Of a DNA stretch of 64,000 nt, positions 16,319 to 25,828 are shown in pieces. The notes beneath the pieces are model-generated. The model was not told the DNA's origin. It worked only from the letters and a program-made list of their open reading frames with translations, and made no database searches. The position numbers were made by a program, and so were the translations under genes. This DNA comes from Maribacter orientalis (GTDB taxonomy: Bacteria > Bacteroidota > Bacteroidia > Flavobacteriales > Flavobacteriaceae), in the NCBI RefSeq assembly GCF_900109345.1, contig NZ_FNZN01000013.1, positions 29,747-93,746 of the forward strand, in the 5' to 3' direction. Every line of letters begins with the position of its first letter. Position 1 is the first letter of the stretch.

Positions 16319-17499
16319 ATTATAATGCTGACGAAAAAGGATATTATGGGGAATTTGGCGGTGCCTTTATTCCAGAAATGCTATATCCCAATGTTGAGGA
16401 GCTGCGTGCCAACTATCTAAAAATAATGTATGAGGATTCTTTTCAAGAAGAATTTAACCAGCTATTAAAAGATTATGTTGGCAGACCATCTCCATTATAT
16501 TTTGCCAAACGTCTTTCTGAAAAGCACGGTTGTAAAATTTATTTGAAGCGAGAAGACCTTAACCATACAGGTGCGCATAAGATTAATAATACAATTGGTC
16601 AAATACTAATGGCTCAGAAATTAGGCAAGACTAGAATAATTGCAGAAACGGGCGCTGGTCAACATGGGGTTGCAACCGCTACGGTTTGTGCGTTAATGGG
16701 CTTAGAATGTATTGTATATATGGGTGAAATCGATATTGCTCGTCAAGCACCAAATGTGGCCCGTATGAAAATGCTAGGCGCAGAGGTTAGACCAGCGAAA
16801 TCTGGCAGTAGAACGCTAAAAGATGCGACAAATGAAGCAATCAGAGATTGGATCAACAATCCGGTAGATACGCATTATATTATAGGCTCTGCGATTGGGC
16901 CACACCCCTACCCTGATATGGTGACGCGGTTTCAATCTGTTATATCCGAAGAAATAAAATGGCAACTAAAAGAAAAAGAAGGACGTGAAAATCCTGATTA
17001 TGTTGTTGCTTGTATTGGTGGTGGCAGTAATGCCGCAGGCACCTATTATCACTTTTTACATGAACCTGAAGTAGGTATTATTGCTGTGGAAGCAGCAGGT
17101 AAAGGCGTAAATTCAGGAGAAAGTGCAGCAACTTCTGCTTTAGGAAAAGTTGGAATTATTCATGGCTGTAAAACAATGCTGATGCAAACACCTGATGGAC
17201 AAATTACCGAACCCTACTCTATTTCTGCAGGATTAGATTACCCTGGTGTCGGACCTATGCATTCGCATTTATACAAAACAGGTCGTGCAGAATTTTATTC
17301 GGCTACCGATGATGAGGCTATGGCTGCAGGGCTAGAATTAACACAATTAGAAGGAATCATACCCGCCATTGAAACGGGACATGCATTTGCCATTTTTGCC
17401 CATAAAAAATTCAAGAAAGATGATGTTGTAGTAATTAGTCTTTCTGGAAGAGGTGATAAAGATTTGAACACGTATATCGATTATTTTAAGCTAGCATAA
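16315..17499 (+). CDS. trpB: Tryptophan synthase beta chain
   Basis: PLP enzyme of 394 residues that condenses indole and serine. The PLP Lys is in [14 protein letters not shown]. Other conserved motifs are [17 protein letters not shown], the phosphate loop [10 protein letters not shown] and the C-terminal LSGRGDKD. It is the ordinary TrpB1 type found next to trpA. Confidence 0.98.
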   Translation: MNYNADEKGYYGEFGGAFIPEMLYPNVEELRANYLKIMYEDSFQEEFNQLLKDYVGRPSPLYFAKRLSEKHGCKIYLKREDLNHTGAHKINNTIGQILMAQKLGKTRIIAETGAGQHGVATATVCALMGLECIVYMGEIDIARQAPNVARMKMLGAEVRPAKSGSRTLKDATNEAIRDWINNPVDTHYIIGSAIGPHPYPDMVTRFQSVISEEIKWQLKEKEGRENPDYVVACIGGGSNAAGTYYHFLHEPEVGIIAVEAAGKGVNSGESAATSALGKVGIIHGCKTMLMQTPDGQITEPYSISAGLDYPGVGPMHSHLYKTGRAEFYSATDDEAMAAGLELTQLEGIIPAIETGHAFAIFAHKKFKKDDVVVISLSGRGDKDLNTYIDYFKLA

Positions 17500-17500
17500 G

Positions 17501-18265
17501 ATGAGCAATAGAATAAAAAGCAAATTACAAGAAGACAAGAAACTTCTTTCCATATATTTTACAGCTGGGTATCCATCTTTAAATGACACTGTTCAGATTA
17601 TTCAAGATTTGGAGAAGAATGATGTAGATATGATTGAAATAGGTTTACCCTTTAGTGATCCTTTAGCAGACGGCCCTACAATTCAAGAAAGTTCTACCCA
17701 TGCCTTAAAAAATGGTATGACTACCGAACTACTTTTTGACCAATTAAAAGACATTAGAAAATCTGTTTCTATTCCCTTGATTATTATGGGATATTTCAAC
17801 CCAATGCTACAATATGGCGTTGAAGCATTTTGTAAAAAATGTCATGAGATAGGTATTGATGGTTTAATTATGCCCGATTTACCTTTAGATGTGTATCAAT
17901 CGGATTATGAAGCAATATTCAAAAAATATGGGTTGTTAAATATCTTCTTAATTACTCCGCAAACTAGTGATCAGCGTATTCACCAAATCGACAAGGCTTC
18001 AGATGGATTTATCTATATGGTTAGCTCGGCAAGTGTAACAGGGTCAAAATCTGGTTTTGGGCAAGAGCAAGAAAATTATTTTGAGCGCGTTGCAGCAATG
18101 AATCTAAAAAACACACAGATTGTTGGGTTTGGTATTAAAGACGCGGAAACTTTTAAACAAGCCACTAAAACTGCTAAAGGTGCCATTATTGGTTCAGCTT
18201 TTATTAAACATTTGACGGCAAATGGAATTACCAAAATAGCCGATTTCATTAATAAAATACGTTAA
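17501..18265 (+). CDS. trpA: Tryptophan synthase alpha chain
   Basis: A 254-residue TIM-barrel that cleaves indole-3-glycerol phosphate. The catalytic Glu and Asp are in MIEIGLPFSDPLADGPTIQ, and the phosphate-binding loop is in SSASVTGSKSGFG. The start follows trpB by one base. Last enzyme of the operon. Confidence 0.97.
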   Translation: MSNRIKSKLQEDKKLLSIYFTAGYPSLNDTVQIIQDLEKNDVDMIEIGLPFSDPLADGPTIQESSTHALKNGMTTELLFDQLKDIRKSVSIPLIIMGYFNPMLQYGVEAFCKKCHEIGIDGLIMPDLPLDVYQSDYEAIFKKYGLLNIFLITPQTSDQRIHQIDKASDGFIYMVSSASVTGSKSGFGQEQENYFERVAAMNLKNTQIVGFGIKDAETFKQATKTAKGAIIGSAFIKHLTANGITKIADFINKIR

Positions 18266-18266
18266 T

Positions 18267-18497
18267 TTGAAAGAATTCACAAGCAATTGGAAATTGATAC
18301 TCCTGTTATGTCTAACCTTGGGGATGGCACCTTTTTTTCCTGAGCCTCACATTTATGGAAAGTTAAAATGGATTATTGGAGGCGCGCACGGAATGGGATT
18401 TATGGATTGGTTTGATGTGTTATTACATGGGTTTCCATTTGTACTACTTATTCGTTTAATTGTCCTGAAATTATTCAAATTAAAAATTAGCAAATAG
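18267..18497 (+). CDS. Small conserved membrane protein downstream of trpA
   Basis: A 76-residue protein beginning at a TTG codon one base after the trpA stop. It has two hydrophobic segments (about residues 9-24 and 50-68) around the conserved-looking stretch FFPEPHIYGKLKWIIGGAHG. I recall similar small proteins in Flavobacteriaceae, sometimes labelled 'RND transporter', but no function is known to me. TTG is chosen because the next in-frame ATG would remove the first helix. Confidence 0.6.
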   Translation: MKEFTSNWKLILLLCLTLGMAPFFPEPHIYGKLKWIIGGAHGMGFMDWFDVLLHGFPFVLLIRLIVLKLFKLKISK

Positions 18498-18745
18498 TCT
18501 TATTTTTTTAAGTACTCACTACCATTTTAGGTGATGATTGGGGATTATTCAATTACGGTTTTAATTACCTTATTGATTAAAATATAACATCAAGACACAA
18601 TATACTAATCATGTCTGCAGGGTATATGTGACATTAAAAATAATTCGACAATCATATTATGAGCCTTAACATATGTACTACTCCATTTAAAATAGATTTC
18701 ACAGCATTTTCATTACTTTTAAAGAATATATATACAAGAACATTC

Positions 18746-20239
18746 ATGAAAAAATTTATTTCTTACCTACTATACTTATCTCTTTGTTTTAGTTATTCAC
18801 AAGACTCTGTTCTAATAAAATCTAAGGTAGCCAATGCTATAACCGAATTGAGCGATTTTGTTGCGATACCTAATGATGCATTGAATGCAGATGATATAGA
18901 TTCTAATCTTTTTTGGCTTAGAAAAAAGTTTACAGAACGAGGATTCAATAGTTCTATTTTAGATACTGAAGGTCTTCCCTTATTCTTTGCAGCATTACCT
19001 ATGGATGATAGCAAGCCTACTATTTTATTTTATATGCATTTAGATGGACAATCTGTAGACCCATCAAAATGGGACCAACCTGATCCATACAAAGTAGTTT
19101 TAAAATCTAAAACTGAGGATGGCTGGAAAACGGAATCATTTTCTGATTTATCTGATGATATTAATTATGATTGGCGCCTTTTTGGTAGATCAACCTCAGA
19201 TGACAAAGGCCCTATCGTAATGTTCTTAAATGCAATTGATATTCTTAGAAAAGAAAATGTAGACATCCCATATAATGTAAAAGTCATTTTAGATAGTGAA
19301 GAGGAAAAAAGCAGCGCCCCATTACCAAAAGCGGTACGCACCTATAAAGATTTGCTTAAAGCAGATTTCTTAGTCATTAATGACGGACCTGTTCATGTTT
19401 CAGGAAAACCAACTATCGTTTATGGCTGTAGAGGTATAACTACACTCTCACTGACTACTTACGGCCCCATTAAACCTCAACATAGTGGTCATTATGGTAA
19501 TTATGCACCAAACCCTGGGTTTCAATTAGCTCAACTACTTGCCACTATGAAAGATGCTGAAGGGAAAGTTCTAATAGAGGGTTATTATGACGGAATTACC
19601 TTAGACGAGGCAACTCTTGAGATATTGAGGAGCGTACCCGATAATGCAGAAGAAATCAATTCTAATTTAGCCATTTCAACTCCTGAAAAAGTAGGTAGTT
19701 TTTATCAAGAAGCGCTACAATACCCTTCTTTAAATATAAGAGGATTAGGTTCTGCATGGATTGGCGATCAAGCAAGAACAATAGTGCCTGCTACAGCTAC
19801 TGCGGAATTAGATTTGAGATTAGTACCTGAATCTGATGGCAACCATCTAAAAGCTTTAGTAAAAGATCATATTAAAAAACAAGGGTATCATGTGATGAGC
19901 AGTGTTCCTACCAAAGAAGAGCGTTTAAAGTATGACCATATTGTTACAGTTCAAGAAGGATCTGTTACCGATGCTTTTAGAACGGACTTGAATAACCCAT
20001 TTGGAAAATCAATAGTAAAAATTTTGGAAAACAAATTTGGTGAAAAACCGGTTCAAATAAGAATTATGGGTGGTACTGTGCCTATTTCTCCATTTATTAA
20101 TGAATTAAAAATACCTGCGTTTATTGTTCCTATGGTAAACCCTGACAACAATCAACATAGCCCGAATGAGAATTTAAAGATTGGTCAGATTGCTTACGGT
20201 ATTGAAACTTTTTATTCCCTGTTGAGCACGAAGATGTAA
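18746..20239 (+). CDS. Secreted M20-family zinc peptidase
   Basis: A 497-residue metallopeptidase with a signal peptide (MKKFISYLLYLSLCFSYSQ). Metal-site motifs of M20 are visible: FYMHLDGQSVD (His, Asp), GRSTSDDKGP (bridging Asp), DSEEEKSSAP (catalytic and ligand Glu) and NNQHSPNENL (His). A dimerisation lid lies between about residues 215 and 400. Probably a periplasmic dipeptidase or carboxypeptidase. I chose the ATG at 18746 because it starts the signal peptide. The 248 bases upstream hold no gene and no clear promoter. Confidence 0.87.
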   Translation: MKKFISYLLYLSLCFSYSQDSVLIKSKVANAITELSDFVAIPNDALNADDIDSNLFWLRKKFTERGFNSSILDTEGLPLFFAALPMDDSKPTILFYMHLDGQSVDPSKWDQPDPYKVVLKSKTEDGWKTESFSDLSDDINYDWRLFGRSTSDDKGPIVMFLNAIDILRKENVDIPYNVKVILDSEEEKSSAPLPKAVRTYKDLLKADFLVINDGPVHVSGKPTIVYGCRGITTLSLTTYGPIKPQHSGHYGNYAPNPGFQLAQLLATMKDAEGKVLIEGYYDGITLDEATLEILRSVPDNAEEINSNLAISTPEKVGSFYQEALQYPSLNIRGLGSAWIGDQARTIVPATATAELDLRLVPESDGNHLKALVKDHIKKQGYHVMSSVPTKEERLKYDHIVTVQEGSVTDAFRTDLNNPFGKSIVKILENKFGEKPVQIRIMGGTVPISPFINELKIPAFIVPMVNPDNNQHSPNENLKIGQIAYGIETFYSLLSTKM

Positions 20240-20458
20240 TATTTTGTCATATCAACTATTTTCTACAGTCTTTTAATTAAAGCCTGCTTTTAATGAATGT
20301 AAATCAACAAAATTAACGGCATAATAATTGACTTTACTTTAGTATGATATTTAAAAATCACCTCAGCCTATTTTTTCTTTACCTTTTTTTATAGCACCTA
20401 ATTTTGACTTATTAGGCACAATGCCAAATAAAAATATACAACCAAGTAAATAATTACA

Positions 20459-20776
20459 ATGTTTGAGTGTTTACAGCATGGTGAACAATATACTATTGAA
20501 ATTACATCGTTGGGTTATTTTGGTAAACGGCAAAACATTTATATTATAAATGACCTGGGACTAATTACCGCAAACTTAAATAGTTCATCAAAGGTTTTAA
20601 CAACATACGATATTGAAGAACTGATTCGTTTTGAGCTACAATTAAGGGATCTTCAAATTGGTGGATGTTCAACCGTGGATAAGTTTGTACTTAGCAATTT
20701 CAACGAAACATTTGTGACTAATGATGGTACTTACAGTTGGCAAGGCTACAAACAACTTCTTGCATTATTCGAATAG
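20459..20776 (+). CDS. Hypothetical protein, 105 residues
   Basis: Not recognised. The protein starts MFECLQHGEQYTIEITSLGY, has alternating beta-like segments and no signal peptide, membrane helix or cysteine cluster. It stands alone: 219 AT-rich bases upstream without a gene, and ppc converging from the other side with a terminator between them. Codon use looks like its neighbours. The call as a gene rests on the open frame and ordinary composition only. Confidence 0.5.
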   Translation: MFECLQHGEQYTIEITSLGYFGKRQNIYIINDLGLITANLNSSSKVLTTYDIEELIRFELQLRDLQIGGCSTVDKFVLSNFNETFVTNDGTYSWQGYKQLLALFE

Positions 20777-20787
20777 AAATAAAAAAA

Positions 20788-20814
20788 AGAGCCGCCCTAA
20801 ATTAAGTCGGCTCT
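20788..20814 (-). terminator. Intrinsic terminator after ppc
   Basis: Stem AGAGCCG/CGGCTCT with a 13-base loop, followed on the minus strand by eight T residues. It lies 24 bases past the ppc stop codon, between convergent genes. Confidence 0.8.
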
Positions 20815-20838
20815 ATGAATTATATTAAAAACTTAAGA

Positions 20839-23385
20839 TTAAGCCGAGTTTCTACTCGCATTAATATTACCATATAAAGAACGAGTAACAATTTTCTCAT
20901 ACAACTCTTTAAATTCTGTGCCTTCGCCAATTCTTTGAAGTGCATATTGTTGTATCACTAATAATGGTAAAACTATATTCTCTCTAATTTTAATAGACTC
21001 TCTAGAAATTGCTTCTTTTTCCATCAAAATCTCCATACCAGATAATTTCAATAACATTGCTTTTGAAAGTATATACTCTGCATGAAGAATTTCCCAAAAT
21101 GCGCCATACTCTTCGTTCTCTTTCATATAGCTAGTCAATTCAAAATAGCATTTTGAAAGACTCATCATACTATTCATCATTAGAGCTTGAAAGAATGGTA
21201 CTTCCTCATAAAGCTTTTGCGCTTCCTCAAATCTGCCATTATCTTCTAAAGACTTTAATGCTGTACCAATTCCATAATAGCCTGGTACGTTTTGCTTTAA
21301 CTGGCTCCAAGATCCTACGAATGAAATAGCCCGCAAATCAGACAACTCTAATTTAGCCTTATTACCACGTTTACCTGGTCTACTACCAATATTTGCCTTG
21401 GTATAGTACTTCAACGTACTCATATTCTCTAAATAAGGCATAAACTTATCATGATGTTTTAATTCATCATATTTCTTAAAGCTTAATTCAGATAGCTCTT
21501 CTACTAACTTTCTATCAGTTTCAGAAATTGAAATTTCCTTTCCTAAAATGGTATTAGATAATCCTGCTGTCAATAATTGCTCACTATTATAAATAAATTG
21601 CTCTTTTGTACCGTAAGTACTTGTAATAGTTTGCCCCTGAATGGTAAGTTGTATTTCGTTATTCGCAACTTCTTTTGTCTGTGCTGCATAAAAACGGTGT
21701 GTTTTGCCACCACCTCTTGCCGGTGGACCTCCCCTACCATCAAAGAAAATAGCTGCAATATCATTTTCATCACATACAGCAGAAAGCTCTTCTTTTGTTT
21801 TTAAAATAGACCAATTCGCTTTTAAATAACCACCATCTTTAGTACCATCAGAGAAGCCTAACATTATCGTTTGCTTATTATTTCTACTTTGTACATGCGA
21901 CCTATACTCTGGCAAGTTGAACATAAATCGCATAGTTTCCTGTGCACTGTCCATACCATTCATAGTTTCAAATAACGGAACTATATCAAACGTTATTTTC
22001 TTATCTGCCCAACCACACCATCTAAAAAGGGCATATACAAACAAAATAGAGAAAACGTCTTCAGAATTACTAATGATATATCTATTACAACCTTCCTCAC
22101 CATTCTTATCTTGTATAGTTTGTAATTGAAGAATGTTCTTAATAGTATCCTTTACAATTTCCTCTTCATAATCATTTGGTTCTAATTGGAAATTTTCATG
22201 CAGTAAAATATCAATTAGGCGCTCTTCAGATAATTCACTAAGTTCTTCCTTAATAAATTCTTTCTTTTTAAGAACCTCTACCATAACCTTAGTATGCATA
22301 CTATGGTCTTGGCGAATATCTATAGTAGCAAAATGAACTTTAAAAATTTTCACTTTGTCAATAAAACGTTCTAAATCTTTTAAATAAAGTCCTTGATATT
22401 TTTCAATCAAGATTAGTCTAATTTCCTCAAGGGGAATTATCAAATCTTTATATCCAATATCTTTTAAACTATCGAACATTGCGATATACAGATTGGATCG
22501 CAATTTCTGTAATGGCTCTTGTACATCCTTAAAAGTAAGTTTATGCAAAAGACTCTTTAGCTCATTGTAATAACATTTCATTAATGTTAAACGAAGCTCG
22601 TTCATTACATCTCTAGTAATATCTGCTGTTACAAACGGATTCCCATCACGGTCACCACCTGGCCAAAATCCTAATTTCACAATATCATGATTCTCAAATT
22701 CCTTTGATCCCACACTACCTTTTATATAGGCATACATATCACCAATTGCATCGTAATATACATTTCGCAATGTATAAATGATGTTCTTAGCTTCGTCTAA
22801 TGGCGTCGGTTTGGTCGCATTAATTAACGAGGTAAGTCCCAATTGCTGTAATCCAACATCTATCTCATCAATTTTATCTTCAAGAATCAATGTTCTAAGA
22901 TTGGTGATAATATCTAATACTGCAGGAGTGTAGAATTGTGTAGGGTGAGCCGTAAGTACAATTCTAGCACTGAAGGTGCTTAATTTATCCCAAATAGTAT
23001 CCCAAGAATTATTCTTTTCAACCAATTGAAAATATTCTCTTAATGACAATGAACTAGAATGCTTATGTAATTTCGGGAATGCTGCATCTTCAACACTATC
23101 ATAAAGTACCACTTGGCGCTCTACATATTGTATAATACGAAACATAAAATCAATTTGTTCTTTTTCTGATTCTATCTCCACAAAATTTTCGAAAAAATTT
23201 TCTAATATTTCTTTTGGATTAAGGCCATTACTCAAACCTTTTTCTGATTGGTTCAGTAATAACGGTATCAACATACCTACATTCTCAATATTCTTGTAAG
23301 GTAAATTGAGGAATAGACTATTATAGACATTAAATTTATTTTGGACAGACTTTTTAAACTCTGCCAACCTTTCTTGTTGTTGCAT
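20839..23385 (-). CDS. ppc: Phosphoenolpyruvate carboxylase
   Basis: An 848-residue anaplerotic enzyme that makes oxaloacetate from PEP and bicarbonate. The catalytic His is in LTAHPTQFYTPAVLD (about residue 147), and other PEPC signatures are WPGGDRDGNPFVTA, GFSDGTKDGGYLKANW and FFDGRGGPPARGGGKTH. The length is near the bacterial norm. It is a single-gene unit with its own terminator. Confidence 0.97.
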   Translation of the reverse strand: MQQQERLAEFKKSVQNKFNVYNSLFLNLPYKNIENVGMLIPLLLNQSEKGLSNGLNPKEILENFFENFVEIESEKEQIDFMFRIIQYVERQVVLYDSVEDAAFPKLHKHSSSLSLREYFQLVEKNNSWDTIWDKLSTFSARIVLTAHPTQFYTPAVLDIITNLRTLILEDKIDEIDVGLQQLGLTSLINATKPTPLDEAKNIIYTLRNVYYDAIGDMYAYIKGSVGSKEFENHDIVKLGFWPGGDRDGNPFVTADITRDVMNELRLTLMKCYYNELKSLLHKLTFKDVQEPLQKLRSNLYIAMFDSLKDIGYKDLIIPLEEIRLILIEKYQGLYLKDLERFIDKVKIFKVHFATIDIRQDHSMHTKVMVEVLKKKEFIKEELSELSEERLIDILLHENFQLEPNDYEEEIVKDTIKNILQLQTIQDKNGEEGCNRYIISNSEDVFSILFVYALFRWCGWADKKITFDIVPLFETMNGMDSAQETMRFMFNLPEYRSHVQSRNNKQTIMLGFSDGTKDGGYLKANWSILKTKEELSAVCDENDIAAIFFDGRGGPPARGGGKTHRFYAAQTKEVANNEIQLTIQGQTITSTYGTKEQFIYNSEQLLTAGLSNTILGKEISISETDRKLVEELSELSFKKYDELKHHDKFMPYLENMSTLKYYTKANIGSRPGKRGNKAKLELSDLRAISFVGSWSQLKQNVPGYYGIGTALKSLEDNGRFEEAQKLYEEVPFFQALMMNSMMSLSKCYFELTSYMKENEEYGAFWEILHAEYILSKAMLLKLSGMEILMEKEAISRESIKIRENIVLPLLVIQQYALQRIGEGTEFKELYEKIVTRSLYGNINASRNSA

Positions 23386-23615
23386 ATTTCAAAAACTTTT
23401 GGCCATACCATTATGGCAAACTTTATAAATTTCGAATATAAATATCGCTATTCCAAGAGAATTTAGAGAATCATTACACTGAAATATCATTTTACTAGAA
23501 GTAAACCACAAAATAGTATGTATTGACAACAAATATTCCTAAATACAGACAAAGCTATCTACATTTATAGTGTAATCAAGCAAATAAAATTTTCATTTTC
23601 ATATAGTGTTCTCGT

Positions 23616-23648
23616 AAAAGAGTCTTGTTCTAAACGCAGGACTCTTTT
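23616..23648. terminator. Hairpin between ppc and the glycosylase-like gene, possible terminator
   Basis: AAAAGAGTC/GACTCTTTT form a 9-bp stem with a 15-base loop. On the plus strand TTTTTAG follows, on the minus strand TTTTACG. It lies 31 bases downstream of the stop of the minus-strand gene at 23679-24353 and is its likely terminator. The rest of the 293-base interval 23386-23678 shows no gene. Confidence 0.5.
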
Positions 23649-23678
23649 TAGTTTTAAGAAATTCTAGCCACACCCTAC

Positions 23679-24353
23679 TTAGAAAAACTCTTTATACTGA
23701 AGCACCCTAAAATCTAACGTATTGAATTCGGTGTTTTCGCGCTTCATTCTCTTATAACTTTCGAGACTACCTACTGCTCTATTTGCAGCGCCAGAAGGCG
23801 CTATTAACGAAACGGTTTTTATTTTGTTCTTTGTAATAGGATGTATAAATTGATGTATTCGAGGAACGGTGTTTGAAATATTCTCCAATAAAACATCATG
23901 TTCTATTAAATGTTTCCTGAAAAAATATTCAGGTCCGTTTTTACTATTACCTCCTGTGAAAAGAAGCGTTTTCACTTTAGGATACTTTTCTAAATAATCG
24001 AGTACATTACGTAACTTAGTATTTTGCATACCAATATCTGATGCATCAATTGTCTTACGCTCAGCCGATGCTACAATATCACAAACACCAATATGTCTTT
24101 GCTTTAAAAATGATTTACGTTGTTCAATGGCTTCATGGGTAGATTCAAACTTTAACTCCAAATTAAATATTCTATCTAGTATCGGCCATAATTGACCATC
24201 TCTACTACCGTAGCAAAAATTAACATCACCTTCTTTTAAATCACCCGTTGTAAATCGCGGTGGCGGTAAGGTACCAACAATAAGTTTCTCTGTATTGTGG
24301 TCAATAAAGGGTTCATAAGGATGAGTATGGAGAAACACTTTTTGCATCAACAT
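23679..24353 (-). CDS. Uracil-DNA glycosylase-family protein
   Basis: A 224-residue protein related to the uracil/mismatch DNA glycosylase superfamily. The motif LIVGTLPPPRF near residue 25 corresponds to the active-site motif of Mug-type enzymes, 'NFCYGSRDGQLWPILDRIF' matches the following segment, and 'KTVSLIAPSGAANRA' occupies the place of the C-terminal motif. Substrate specificity is not clear from sequence. A second ATG at codon 3 is an alternative start. Confidence 0.68.
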   Translation of the reverse strand: MLMQKVFLHTHPYEPFIDHNTEKLIVGTLPPPRFTTGDLKEGDVNFCYGSRDGQLWPILDRIFNLELKFESTHEAIEQRKSFLKQRHIGVCDIVASAERKTIDASDIGMQNTKLRNVLDYLEKYPKVKTLLFTGGNSKNGPEYFFRKHLIEHDVLLENISNTVPRIHQFIHPITKNKIKTVSLIAPSGAANRAVGSLESYKRMKRENTEFNTLDFRVLQYKEFF

Positions 24354-24429
24354 TTAATCTCTTGAGTTCATTTTCTCAACTATTCATTCCTAAATTACTA
24401 ACTTTAAATGAAATCAAAGAAAACGAGTT

Positions 24430-24558
24430 ATGGGTAAAGGAGACAGAAAGTCAAAAAAGGGAAAAATATCAAATAATTCTTATGGTGCAAGAAGACCTCG
24501 AAAAATTAAAAAAAGACCAACGATTGAGGAAAAAATAAAAGTTAATAAAAAAAAGTAA
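24430..24558 (+). CDS. 30S ribosomal protein THX
   Basis: A 42-residue, extremely basic protein: MGKGDRKSKKGKISNNSYGA followed by RRPRKIKKRP. The MGKGD-KSKKGKI start and the RRPR element are characteristic of bTHX, a small 30S head protein found in Thermus and Bacteroidota. It ends two bases before the end of the convergent lipoprotein gene. Confidence 0.85.
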   Translation: MGKGDRKSKKGKISNNSYGARRPRKIKKRPTIEEKIKVNKKK

Positions 24559-24560
24559 CC

Positions 24561-24926
24561 TTATTCGTCTATTCTAAAATTCAGACCTACTTGATTTTCT
24601 TCGTCCAAGGTAATCTCATAGGTATAGAAACCTATTGGTAATGAATCAGTAAATACTTCCGTAGGAAAATAATTTAAACTAGTAGAATCTGTTAGTATGG
24701 TAAGCGCAGCCGTTGGATAAGCCTTTTCAAACTCGATATATTCAGAAAATTTACCAGCTTCGATATTTTCATACACCGTGTCATTTTTAGCTACACGAAC
24801 TTCACTAAAAAATAGACTCGTACTGTTCTGAATACGAATATTTACCATGCTCACATTATCATCCCTATCAGTACAAGAAAAGAATAAACCTATGCAAAAA
24901 ATAGAAAGTAGTAATACCCGTTTCAT
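24561..24926 (-). CDS. Predicted lipoprotein of unknown function
   Basis: A 121-residue protein with a lipoprotein signal peptide (MKRVLLLSIFCIGLFFSC, lipobox FFSC) followed by a short acidic linker and a beta-rich domain ending 'FYTYEITLDEENQVGLNFRI'. No named domain recognised. It stands between THX and YaaA and is likely exported to the inner leaflet of the outer membrane or to the periplasm. Confidence 0.65.
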   Translation of the reverse strand: MKRVLLLSIFCIGLFFSCTDRDDNVSMVNIRIQNSTSLFFSEVRVAKNDTVYENIEAGKFSEYIEFEKAYPTAALTILTDSTSLNYFPTEVFTDSLPIGFYTYEITLDEENQVGLNFRIDE

Positions 24927-24973
24927 ATGCGCTATTTAAGTTTAACTAATAACGTAAAACCGTAGATAATATT

Positions 24974-25735
24974 TTATCTAATGAATACAGGTTCGTTTTG
25001 CTTTATGGTATGCTCTTGACTGAATTCGTAATCATCTAAATTGAAACATTTGATATCTTCTAAGGTTTTCGCGTTAGAATCTAATATAAAACGAACCATA
25101 GAGCCTCTTGCTTTTTTTGCAAAAAAACTGATGATTTTTAATTTATCATTCTTCCAGTCTTTAAATATGGGCGTAATAATTTCAGCTTTTAAATTCTTTG
25201 GCTGTAGCGCACTATAGTATTCATTACTTGCCAAATTAACAAGCAACTCGCCCTCTTCCATTTCATTGTTCAAATATTCGGTAAGTCTGTTTCCCCAATA
25301 TTCATAGAGATTTTTATTTCTACCTACTTTCAACGAGGTGCCCATTTCTAAACGGTAAGGCTGCATTAAATCGAGCGGTCTTAAGATACCATACTGACCA
25401 GATAGAATTCTAAGCGTTTTTTGCAGACGTTTTATTTTATCATCGGATAATGTATACGCATCTATACCTTGATACACATCGCCATTAAAAGCATAGATTG
25501 CCTGTCTAGAATTCTTGGGTGTAAACGGAGTTTCAAAATCTTGATTACGTTGCCAATTCAACTGTGCCAAATTATCTGAAATGGACATAAGTTCAGACAA
25601 AACTTTAGGTTTTTTCTTAGCCAAAAGCTTGTTCAACTTCTCGGCATCATCTATAAACTCTGCCGACGTATATTCAGTAGTTGGAAGTTCACTTTCGTAA
25701 TTCAATGATTTAGCCGGTGAAATAACAATTTTCAT
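24974..25735 (-). CDS. yaaA: Peroxide stress protein YaaA (DUF328)
   Basis: A 253-residue protein. [15 protein letters not shown] is the family's N-terminal signature, followed by '[20 protein letters not shown]' and '[20 protein letters not shown]'. In E. coli YaaA lowers free iron during peroxide stress. The frame is open eight codons further upstream, but the family starts at the ATG at 25735. Confidence 0.93.
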   Translation of the reverse strand: MKIVISPAKSLNYESELPTTEYTSAEFIDDAEKLNKLLAKKKPKVLSELMSISDNLAQLNWQRNQDFETPFTPKNSRQAIYAFNGDVYQGIDAYTLSDDKIKRLQKTLRILSGQYGILRPLDLMQPYRLEMGTSLKVGRNKNLYEYWGNRLTEYLNNEMEEGELLVNLASNEYYSALQPKNLKAEIITPIFKDWKNDKLKIISFFAKKARGSMVRFILDSNAKTLEDIKCFNLDDYEFSQEHTIKQNEPVFIR

Positions 25736-25828
25736 AGTGCACTTTTTAAGTATACCCAAAAATAAAAAGGAATTGTAGGAAGACCTACTAAAGATAAAAA
25801 AGAGTTTAAATAGCGTTATCGAAGAATC

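Noticed and set aside
18498..18745. 248-base gap before the M20 peptidase, searched for small RNA or promoter
   Set aside because: AT-rich with no hairpin, no two-box promoter and no short frame of note.
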